From positions 1 to 64,000 of the forward strand of contig JBLXCH010000001.1 of the NCBI GenBank assembly GCA_048265065.1: a DNA stretch of 64,000 nt, in the 5' to 3' direction. Below the pieces are notes generated by a model. That model had not been told where the DNA came from. It saw only the letters and a list, made by a program, of their open reading frames with translations, and ran no database searches. Origin of the DNA: Motiliproteus sp048265065 (GTDB lineage: Bacteria > Pseudomonadota > Gammaproteobacteria > Pseudomonadales > Balneatricaceae). The position numbers and the translations under genes were made by a program. Positions 49,978 to 57,687 of the stretch are shown here, one piece after another. Numbering within the stretch: the stretch's first letter is position 1; each line of letters starts with the position of its first letter.

Positions 49978-51843
49978 ATGCTCAATCGATATCCCCTCTG
50001 GAAAAATTTGGTCATTGTTGTGGTACTGACCATTGGTGCAATCTATGCTGCGCCTAACCTTTATCCAGAAGATTATGCCGTTCAGGTGACCGGTGCTAGT
50101 AGTGCCACTGCTATTGATTCTGAAGAACTAAGTATTGCTGAGCGTGCACTGGCTAGTGCTAATGTTGCAGTGAAGTCTGCTGCGATTGAGAACAAAGCGT
50201 TGTTGATTCGCTTTAATAGTAGTGATGAGCAGTTGTTAGGCCAAACCGTATTGAAAAAAGCGTTGGGTGACAACTACGTGACCGCCTTGAACCTAGCGCC
50301 AACAACCCCAGACTGGCTTACGTCAATCGGTGCGGGCCCAATGAAGTTGGGTCTTGATTTGCGCGGTGGCGTCCACTTCTTGATGGAAGTTGATATGGAA
50401 ACGGCGCTGAAGCAGCGCATGGATGTCTATGTCAGCGAGATTAAAACCAAGTTACGAGAAGAAAAAATTCGTTATCGTGATGTTGAAACAGCAAAAGAAG
50501 GTGGGTTGCTAGTTGCGTTTCGTTCAGCGGAAGAAAGAGATGAAGCCCGAAGCGTTTTAAGACGTACCTTTCCTGAATTCTTGCTAGGCGATGTCGAAAA
50601 AGAAGGCCGTTCATGGGTTAGCGTTCAACTAACGGAAGCAAAGATTACAGAAATTGAAGATTATGCGGTTAAACAAAACCTCACCACTATCCGTAATCGT
50701 GTCAACGAGCTTGGTGTTGCGGAGCCGCTAGTTCAACGCCAGGGTAGCAACCGTATCGTTATTCAATTGCCCGGTATTCAGGATACAGCCGCAGCAAAAC
50801 GTGTATTGGGTAAAACTGCAAACTTAGAATTCCGTCTAGAAGCTGCACCTGATGCGCCGCGTAGTACCACAGAAGAGTTTGGATTCCGCCAAGAGGGCCG
50901 TCCTCCAGTTCGCCTTGAAAGGGATGTGATCATCACCGGCAGCAGCGTTGCTGATGCGCAATCTAACTTTGATGAAAATGGCAGTCCTCAAGTATCAATT
51001 GACCTTGATACAGCGGGCGGAAAAATGATGACGCGCGTAACGCGTAACGCCGTTCAGCGGTCGATGGCGGTATTATTCATTGAGCATAAAACACGGACCC
51101 GATACGTTAAAGTTGATGGTCAAGAAGTTGAAAAACGGATTCCGTACGTCGAGAAAAACATTATTAGTTTAGCGACAATTCAGACCACTCTGGGTAATAG
51201 TTTCCGTATTACAGGCTTGGATGGAGCAGGTGAATCTTCTGAACTTGCATTGTTGCTACGTGCAGGTGCGTTAGCTGCGCCAATCTACTTTGTCGAAGAG
51301 CGCACCGTTGGACCGAGCTTAGGTCAGGAAAACATCGACCTTGGTGTGACCTCCGTTCAGCTGGGTCTTCTATTCGTTCTTATCTTTATGGTGGTGTACT
51401 ACAAAGTTTTCGGCATTATCGCCAATATAGCCTTGGGGCTTAACCTTGCGTTATTACTGGCTGTGATGTCACTGATGTCGGCAACGCTGACGTTACCGGG
51501 CATCGCAGGTATTGTTTTAACTGTCGGTATGGCAGTTGATGCTAACGTGCTGATTTTTTCGAGGATAAAAGAAGAACTTGCGTCAGGAGCGCCGCCGCAA
51601 ACCGCTATTCATGCGGGCTATGAACGCGCCTTCTCGACAATTTTTGACGCCAATATTACGACCTTGCTGGTTGCGGTTATTTTGTTTGCTGTTGGAACAG
51701 GCCCTGTTAAGGGCTTCGCGGTAACGCTTTCAATCGGGATTCTGACATCGATGTTTACAGCAATTATGGTGACAAGAGCTCTGGTGAACCTCACCTATGG
51801 AGGGCGTAACATCAAGAAGCTATCAATTGGTTGGAGGGTTTAA
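49978..51843 (+). CDS. secD: protein translocase subunit SecD
   Basis: SecD, with SecF, uses proton or sodium motive force to pull proteins out of the Sec channel. It has one N-terminal helix (residues about 9-26), a large periplasmic region starting with LGLDLRGGVHFLMEVD near residue 125, and five C-terminal helices from about residue 460. The conserved ion-path segment VGMAVDANVLIFSRIKEE holds the key Asp. The length of 621 residues is typical. secF begins 2 bp after its stop, so both are made together. Confidence 0.97.
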   Translation: MLNRYPLWKNLVIVVVLTIGAIYAAPNLYPEDYAVQVTGASSATAIDSEELSIAERALASANVAVKSAAIENKALLIRFNSSDEQLLGQTVLKKALGDNYVTALNLAPTTPDWLTSIGAGPMKLGLDLRGGVHFLMEVDMETALKQRMDVYVSEIKTKLREEKIRYRDVETAKEGGLLVAFRSAEERDEARSVLRRTFPEFLLGDVEKEGRSWVSVQLTEAKITEIEDYAVKQNLTTIRNRVNELGVAEPLVQRQGSNRIVIQLPGIQDTAAAKRVLGKTANLEFRLEAAPDAPRSTTEEFGFRQEGRPPVRLERDVIITGSSVADAQSNFDENGSPQVSIDLDTAGGKMMTRVTRNAVQRSMAVLFIEHKTRTRYVKVDGQEVEKRIPYVEKNIISLATIQTTLGNSFRITGLDGAGESSELALLLRAGALAAPIYFVEERTVGPSLGQENIDLGVTSVQLGLLFVLIFMVVYYKVFGIIANIALGLNLALLLAVMSLMSATLTLPGIAGIVLTVGMAVDANVLIFSRIKEELASGAPPQTAIHAGYERAFSTIFDANITTLLVAVILFAVGTGPVKGFAVTLSIGILTSMFTAIMVTRALVNLTYGGRNIKKLSIGWRV

Positions 51844-51845
51844 TC

Positions 51846-52859
51846 ATGGCTCGAAATAATAAATCCGCCAATACAGAAGAGATCGACGTGACCGCTAAAG
51901 TTCGTAAACCAACGACGACAATTAACTTTATGGCGTTTCGCAAAATCGCGGCAGTATTTAGTGTGCTGTTGGTTTTGGGTTCAATTGCCTCGCTCTACAC
52001 CAATTCATTGCAGTTTGGTTTGGATTTTACCGGCGGTGCGTTGGTTGAAGTTGAATACAGTGAGCCACTTCCACTTAATGATATTCGCGATACATTAACA
52101 GGTGCGGGGTATCATGATGTTGTGGTGCAAACCTTTGGTTCCCCAACAGATATTTTAGTGCGCTTAGCACAAGATCATAACTCTAAGCTGGGTGATGAAG
52201 TCTTGTCGGTCTTACGCGGAAGTACCGATTTAGGCGTTGAACTTCGCCGCTCCGAATATGTTGGTGCTCAAGTGGGTGATGAACTTCGGGAACAAGGCGG
52301 TCTGGGTATGCTGCTGGCGTTAGCGTTGGTGATGGTTTATGTCGCCTTGCGTTTCCAGTTTAAGTTTTCTGTCGGTGCAGTTGTCGCGTTAGCTCACGAT
52401 GTGTTGATTGTTCTCGGGTTCTTTTCATTACTTAAAATTGAATTCGATCTTACCGTATTAGCTGCGGTGCTTGCGGTTATCGGTTACTCCTTGAACGATA
52501 CCATTGTTGTTTCTGACCGTATTCGTGAGAACTTTCGCATTGTAAGGAAAAGTACGCCGGAAGAGATTGTTAACCTCTCTCTTTCTCAAACCTTGGGCCG
52601 TACAATGGTGACCTCTTTAACAACTATTTTAGTGTTGTTGGCGCTGTTCTACTTTGGTGGTGAGCTGATTCATGGTTTCGCATCTGCGTTGCTAGTTGGT
52701 GTTTTAATTGGTACATACTCTTCCATCTATGTAGCGAGCAACGCGCTACTGGCGATGAATATTTCGAAGGAAGACCTGCTGCCACCACCTAAAGAAGAGG
52801 TCGAAGAAGGCCAAGGCTTTGAAGAAGGTGAAGGCTTCGAACAGGATGATCGCCCTTAA
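51846..52859 (+). CDS. secF: protein translocase subunit SecF
   Basis: SecF completes the SecDF pump. The N-terminal helix covers about residues 33-52, followed by FGLDFTGGALVEVEY, the periplasmic P4 domain and five more helices. IGYSLNDTIVVSDRIRENF carries the conserved Asp and Arg of the ion path. I chose the ATG with a GGAGG site 8 bp upstream, for 337 residues. The C-terminal tail is very acidic and Gly-rich with a repeated EGQGFEEGEGFEQ pattern, an oddity with no known role. A hairpin with a Fur-half-site-like sequence lies downstream. Confidence 0.96.
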   Translation: MARNNKSANTEEIDVTAKVRKPTTTINFMAFRKIAAVFSVLLVLGSIASLYTNSLQFGLDFTGGALVEVEYSEPLPLNDIRDTLTGAGYHDVVVQTFGSPTDILVRLAQDHNSKLGDEVLSVLRGSTDLGVELRRSEYVGAQVGDELREQGGLGMLLALALVMVYVALRFQFKFSVGAVVALAHDVLIVLGFFSLLKIEFDLTVLAAVLAVIGYSLNDTIVVSDRIRENFRIVRKSTPEEIVNLSLSQTLGRTMVTSLTTILVLLALFYFGGELIHGFASALLVGVLIGTYSSIYVASNALLAMNISKEDLLPPPKEEVEEGQGFEEGEGFEQDDRP

Positions 52860-52895
52860 ATAGCTGTCGTTTCTGCACTCCAGTTAGTTCTATGT

Positions 52896-52928
52896 ATTAC
52901 TCGCCCTTAGGTATTGAGGGCGGGTAAT
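52896..52928 (+). terminator. hairpin downstream of secF
   Basis: A 12-bp stem with one wobble pair encloses a nine-base loop, but there is no T-run after it. It may end the sec operon weakly. Overlapping its right arm is an 11-base sequence (TAATCATTATC, 52925-52935) that equals the right half of the Fur consensus. Confidence 0.5.
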
Positions 52929-53043
52929 CATTATCTTGATCTAAAATAGCGCTCATTAGTTGTTTGCCTGCGCGCGTCCTCAGTTTGTGATTCTATCCTG
53001 TAGCGTTCGGTACGATTTGCCGTTAGCTATGTATGCAATATAT

Positions 53044-53062
53044 AATAATATTAATTATCATT
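53044..53062 (+). promoter_or_regulatory. Fur-box-like site upstream of the sigma-factor gene
   Basis: The 19 bases AATAATATTAATTATCATT match 13 of 19 positions of the Fur consensus. They lie immediately before the start of the FecI-type sigma gene, where binding of Fur would block transcription or translation initiation under iron sufficiency. Confidence 0.6.
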
Positions 53063-53066
53063 TGTA

Positions 53067-53666
53067 TTGGCGGGTGTCGGGTTGTCGAACCAAACAGCAA
53101 CGCAAGTTCATGCTTTATCTTGTCATTCGGCTTCAGAGGGTGAGCAAGCCGGTCTGGACCATCTTTATCGACATAACCATCGTTGGTTGCGAGCTTGGTT
53201 AAAGCGTCGTTTAAATTGCTCTGAAACTGCTGCCGACTTAGCCCAGGACACCTTTGTTCGTTTGCTATCCCAACCTCAAAATATCGCCAAAATTTCTGAA
53301 CCACGCTCGTATCTTCGAGTTATTGCGGAGCGTTTATGTGTAGACCTTTGGCGTCGTAAGTCTGTTGAGCGTGCATGGTTGGAAGTTCTCGTGCAGCAGC
53401 CAGAAGGAGTGAGCATTTCTCCTGAAGCACATGCATTGGTGATTGAAACGCTGATTGAAGTCGATCGCATGTTGCAGCGTTTGCCGCAACGGGTCGCGCA
53501 AGCATTCATGCTCGCCCAATTAGAAGGGATGACGTATAAGCAGATCGGACAGCGTCTGGGTGTATCCGAACGAAGCGTTAAAACGTACATGGCGCAGGCC
53601 ATGCTGCAGTGCATGTTGATTGAAGCGCGTTTTGACGATAGCGCGGATGAGCGTCATGGACTCTAA
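53067..53666 (+). CDS. ECF sigma factor, FecI-type
   Basis: An extracytoplasmic-function sigma factor that would direct transcription of its neighbouring receptor gene. Region 2 is seen as GLDHLYRHNHRWLRAWLKRRL through DLAQDTFVRLL, and region 4 as LEGMTYKQIGQRLGVSERSVKTYM, a helix-turn-helix that ends like FecI/HasI proteins. The start is uncertain: TTG codons at 53067 and 53082 are the only nearby candidates and neither has a good ribosome-binding site; the region before LDHLY is poorly conserved anyway. It overlaps the anti-sigma gene and lies behind a Fur-box-like site. Confidence 0.88.
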   Translation: MAGVGLSNQTATQVHALSCHSASEGEQAGLDHLYRHNHRWLRAWLKRRLNCSETAADLAQDTFVRLLSQPQNIAKISEPRSYLRVIAERLCVDLWRRKSVERAWLEVLVQQPEGVSISPEAHALVIETLIEVDRMLQRLPQRVAQAFMLAQLEGMTYKQIGQRLGVSERSVKTYMAQAMLQCMLIEARFDDSADERHGL

Positions 53667-54633
53667 AAAATTGTCTAAAGCTGAGTACGACGCTTTTAAA
53701 AAAGCGGCTGAGTGGTTTGCGACTCTACAGGAGGAAGGCGTTAGCGTTCAGCAAAAGGAGGCTTGGGAGGCGTGGCTGGTAGCTCCAAAAAATAAGGAGG
53801 CTTGGCAATTTGTTTGTCGAGTCAATGACCGGTTTAAATATGCAAACGAGCAGGCGGGTGGTCGGCGCGCAAGTCAGGTGGTTGAGGCTGCGCGGCAAGA
53901 GCGTTTTTCTCGTCGCAAGCTATTAGGTGGAGGGCTGAGCTGCCTTGTTCTTGGGTTAAGCTGGCGATACACGCCGCTATCTGTTTATACATCTGATTAC
54001 ATGGCTTTAATGAACGCAGATGCTAGCAGTTCGCTTGGTGAAATTCGTCACTTAAAAATGGCAGATGGTGGTGAGCTTTGGCTAAACACTGAATCGGCAG
54101 TGAATTTTCAGTTTAACGCTAAGCAGCGTGAACTTGTGCTGCTCAAGGGTGAAATCTTGATTGAAACTGCGAAGGATACGCGTCCCTTTTTGGTGACGAC
54201 TTCATTTGGGCGTTTGCAAGCGCTAGGGACTCGCTTCAGTATTTTTCAGCAGGGTAAGCAAGTGTTGTTGGCTGTGCAGTCTGGTGCTGTACATGTCGAA
54301 ACCACAAACAGCGCTCAAGTAAGAGTCAATGCTGGACAGCAAGTACTTTTTAATGCCGATGAAATTCAATCAGTGCAGCCATTATCTGCGAATCGAGAAT
54401 CATGGATTCACGGACGTTTATCGATCGATAATTTACCGTTGTCCAAGGTGGTCGCTGAGTTGTCCCGTTATCACAGAGGTTACCTGTCGGTCGATCCAAT
54501 CGTTGAAAATATTCCAGTGATGGGTAGTTATCCGATTAATGACTTAACGAAAACCTTGGAAATGTTACAGAAGACCTTGCCGATTAAAGTTATTTCGCCA
54601 GTTCCTTGGTGGGTAAATATAGAAGCGCGTTAA
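53656..54633 (+). CDS. FecR-type anti-sigma factor / sigma regulator
   Basis: An inner-membrane regulator that holds and then activates the FecI-type sigma factor when the receptor is occupied. The N-terminal cytosolic part (about residues 1-85) has the family pattern AAEWFATLQEEGVSVQQKEAWEAWL. One membrane helix follows at about residues 88-108 with RRKLLGGGLSCLVLGLSW. The periplasmic FecR domain comes next, with IRHLKMADGGELWLNTESAVN and the domain VETTNSAQVRVNAGQQVL. I used the ATG for MDSKKLSK, inside the sigma gene end; another ATG three codons earlier is possible. Its C-terminal part should contact the receptor's N-terminal signalling domain. Confidence 0.9.
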   Translation: MDSKKLSKAEYDAFKKAAEWFATLQEEGVSVQQKEAWEAWLVAPKNKEAWQFVCRVNDRFKYANEQAGGRRASQVVEAARQERFSRRKLLGGGLSCLVLGLSWRYTPLSVYTSDYMALMNADASSSLGEIRHLKMADGGELWLNTESAVNFQFNAKQRELVLLKGEILIETAKDTRPFLVTTSFGRLQALGTRFSIFQQGKQVLLAVQSGAVHVETTNSAQVRVNAGQQVLFNADEIQSVQPLSANRESWIHGRLSIDNLPLSKVVAELSRYHRGYLSVDPIVENIPVMGSYPINDLTKTLEMLQKTLPIKVISPVPWWVNIEAR

Positions 54634-54702
54634 CTTTTTTTGTTTTTTTCCTTCCCCTTTTTCTATCTCGTGCGTGTTTAACAGCAAAGACAATGTTAAA
54701 GC

Positions 54703-57465
54703 ATGGGAGTAAACAGAGTGCTCAAGTCAGAAATTCCGCTCAGTACTAAACGCTATAAATTAAATCCTTTTCAGCCAGGCCTAACCCGATTGAAAGCAGG
54801 TCAGCGAAACACTGTTGTTGTTGCGTTAAGGCTTATGTTAACTGCCAGTATCTCGATTGGCCTTTTCGGTATTTCTAGTACTGCGCTGGCAGCGGATCGT
54901 ATCATGTCAGAAACTCCGTCGAATCGCCTTTCTTTCGATATCGCTGCAGGGCCTTTGTCAGATGTCGTAAATCAATTCGTTCGGCAAGCCGGTGTTTATC
55001 TGAGTGCGAATGGTCAGCTTGTAGAGGGTAAGAAGAGTAAAGGTCTGCGTGGTCATTACAGTATTGAAGAGGGTTTTAGTCGGATTCTTTCCGGTACAGG
55101 TTTGGTTGTTAGCAAGGGAGAGGGTGGTTATTACACGCTGTCTATTGTTTCAGACGAGGCGCAAAAGGAGGACGATGCGCTGCAGTTGCGAGTTTTACAG
55201 GTTACGGCGAGCGATTTAAGTGGCATTTCAAAGGATGTGTATGATGAAGCAGCAGCAGTAAGTCGGATTGGACGGGAAGAAATTGAAAACTATCGCGGTA
55301 CCCGACCTGCAGACTTATTAAAAAGTGAAGCGGGGGTTATCTCTGGCGGCAGCAGCACTAGTGGTGCTCTAGATGTCAATATTCGCGGCTTACAAGGAAT
55401 GGGGCGAGTGCCAGTTACCGTCGACGGTGCACTGAATAGCACAACCACTTATCAGGGCTATCAGGGAATTAGTAATCGTAGTTTTGTCGACCCAGATTTT
55501 ATCGCCGATATTGCAATCACTCAGGGGCCTGATACTGGCGTTACTGGCAGTGGAGCGATTGGCGGTTCGGTGAAAATGCGAACATTGAGAGCCGAGGACC
55601 TAGTCGAAGACGATGAACACTACGCAATTAGGTTGAAACGTTTTTGGGGAGGTAACAGTTCTCCTTATGCCTTGGGTGATACTAGCATCGACTTTGACCG
55701 AGATATGACTGGTGCAGCTTATCAAGATAATGCGGAAAGCCCTGATGCCTTTGATCTTGGCGGAGCAAAAAATACGAGTTTAATTGTTGCTGCTAAGAAT
55801 GAAATATTTAGCGGTCTTGTTGGCGTATCTGACCGCTCAAGAGGTAATTATCACACAGGTACAAACGGTAGTGATGCGCCGCGAAAAAGTACCTGTCCGG
55901 ATAGTTTCAGCGGTTGCGACAATTATGCAGGAGGCTATTGGACGAAGGGTCTGAGTAGTTATTTGCCAGGTAGTGAGGTGATGAATACCTCAGAAAGCAG
56001 CCGCTCAGAGTTGCTGAATTTCAGCTTCCATCCAAATGAGGATCATCAATTAGATATTGGTTATTCTCGTTATCGTAGTAATTATGGTGAAACCTACAGT
56101 ATTCGTGCAATTGAAACGGAAACTGCAGTTGAGCAGTCCTTGTTGTCGCATACTGATCTGCAGAGCGTTAACGCTCGGTATGAGTGGAACCCGGACTCCG
56201 ACCTAATTGACTTCAGCGCTAACCTGTGGAAAACGCGGTTAATGGACCAGTCTGCGTGGTTTCAAAGCCAAGCGTGGATTTTGCCTTCACCTATCCCCGG
56301 AGTGATTCCTGATATGGTACTGGCCGAGCAGATGGCGGCCACCCCAAAACTAACCAAAACAGTAGGTGTGGATATAAGCAACACGAGTACCTTTGGTTTA
56401 CCTGTAGGTGATTTGTCATTGAATTATGGCGCTGCATACCTCAAAGAATCGACAGACCAGCAAGGCGTGCCAGTATCAGTATGGGAATTACCTTCTCGGC
56501 GAGGGAGCCGTGATGAGACTAGCGTTTTCAATAACGCTACCTGGTCTGCTAACGAGTGGTTGACATTAAACGGCGGTGTGCGATACCAGCATTATAGTTT
56601 GCAAAGTGAAGGGTCAAATTCTAGTACTTATTCTTATGAAGGGTCAGAACGAGAAGGGGATGCCTGGGGTTTTCATACAGGTGTAATGGTGCATCCTAAT
56701 AAGCAACTTCAACTGTTTTCAAATTATAAACAGGCCGCCCGCCTTCCATCTCTAATGGAGGGATCTACCAGCTTCAATACTTATAACGACCCTGACTTAA
56801 GTGAAGAAATTGCCCATACGTGGGAGTTTGGGGGAAACTATGTATTAAATGACTTATGGACAGCTGACAATCAGTTAGCCTTTAAAATGGTTTATTTTCA
56901 TAACCATGTTGATGGGTACATTGGTCGCGTTTGGGATCCTGATGAGGCGCCTAACCGGATGTATGTATTTAACATGGATTCAGCCACTTTCGAAGGGATT
57001 AATGCGTCGGCAAGCTTTAGCCAAGATGGCTTCTCAGCTGAACTGTCTTTGGCTTACTATATTGATGTAGAGTATTGCCAAACGAGTGAAACCTGCGCTA
57101 ATAGTTCGGTATATGGCGACTATGCCACTAACCAGATACCGCCGAAATTGATGGCGACGTTAACGCTAAATCAAGCGTTATTAGAAGATAAGTTAAATCT
57201 AGGGGCTCGAATTAACCACACGGGTAAGCGATCGGCAGGTAGTGGGGAGGTAACGGGTTCTGGCGTGAGTAGTTTTATTACGCCCATTAATTGGAAGCCC
57301 TATACGTTGGTTGACCTCTACGGTAATTACCAATTAAGCGAGAATTTTTCCCTAGGAATGAGAGTAGAAAACGTAGCCGACATTTATTACATTGATGCTT
57401 TGGGTTCCACTGAAATTCCCGGCCCCGGCCGCACACTATGGGCCGGCGTGACGATTGAGTTTTAG
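54703..57465 (+). CDS. TonB-dependent receptor with signalling (STN) domain, HasR-like
   Basis: An outer-membrane importer that also signals to the FecI/FecR pair. After a long signal region (to about residue 64, ending TALAA) comes the STN/secretin-type signalling domain at about 75-150 (FDIAAGPLSDVVNQFVRQAGV and HYSIEEGFSRILSGTGL). The plug domain follows, with the TonB box region near LQVTASDL and the motif VNIRGLQGMGRVPVTVDGA. The rest is a 22-strand barrel ending in the aromatic GRTLWAGVTIEF. The plug segments resemble heme receptors of the HasR type, but the FRAP and NPNL motifs read QAARLPSL and NDPDL, so the ligand is not certain. No hemophore gene is adjacent. A GTG five codons downstream with GGGAG ahead is an alternative start. 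Confidence 0.88.
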   Translation: MGVNRVLKSEIPLSTKRYKLNPFQPGLTRLKAGQRNTVVVALRLMLTASISIGLFGISSTALAADRIMSETPSNRLSFDIAAGPLSDVVNQFVRQAGVYLSANGQLVEGKKSKGLRGHYSIEEGFSRILSGTGLVVSKGEGGYYTLSIVSDEAQKEDDALQLRVLQVTASDLSGISKDVYDEAAAVSRIGREEIENYRGTRPADLLKSEAGVISGGSSTSGALDVNIRGLQGMGRVPVTVDGALNSTTTYQGYQGISNRSFVDPDFIADIAITQGPDTGVTGSGAIGGSVKMRTLRAEDLVEDDEHYAIRLKRFWGGNSSPYALGDTSIDFDRDMTGAAYQDNAESPDAFDLGGAKNTSLIVAAKNEIFSGLVGVSDRSRGNYHTGTNGSDAPRKSTCPDSFSGCDNYAGGYWTKGLSSYLPGSEVMNTSESSRSELLNFSFHPNEDHQLDIGYSRYRSNYGETYSIRAIETETAVEQSLLSHTDLQSVNARYEWNPDSDLIDFSANLWKTRLMDQSAWFQSQAWILPSPIPGVIPDMVLAEQMAATPKLTKTVGVDISNTSTFGLPVGDLSLNYGAAYLKESTDQQGVPVSVWELPSRRGSRDETSVFNNATWSANEWLTLNGGVRYQHYSLQSEGSNSSTYSYEGSEREGDAWGFHTGVMVHPNKQLQLFSNYKQAARLPSLMEGSTSFNTYNDPDLSEEIAHTWEFGGNYVLNDLWTADNQLAFKMVYFHNHVDGYIGRVWDPDEAPNRMYVFNMDSATFEGINASASFSQDGFSAELSLAYYIDVEYCQTSETCANSSVYGDYATNQIPPKLMATLTLNQALLEDKLNLGARINHTGKRSAGSGEVTGSGVSSFITPINWKPYTLVDLYGNYQLSENFSLGMRVENVADIYYIDALGSTEIPGPGRTLWAGVTIEF

Positions 57466-57687
57466 TTGCCAACTTCATTAGAGCGTTTACCTAGGCGGCG
57501 ACTCATTTGTGTGGCGCTGTTGTTCAAACCTCGTTTGTGATGATTTCTCGTCGAAAAGCTGTATGGCTTGAGACAATGCTTGCATCGGCCGATAATACCT
57601 TTGCGGGCACTCACCTTCTCGGGTTAGAGTCTGAGTCTGTCAAGTTGATAAAGTTTAGACTATTTTATCCCAAACGAGGTTTACTGA

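Noticed and set aside
57466..57687. A tRNA gene upstream of rnr, suggested by a sequence resembling a T-arm near 57620
   Set aside because: No matching acceptor, anticodon stem or CCA could be found, and a complete tRNA-Leu exists elsewhere in the window.
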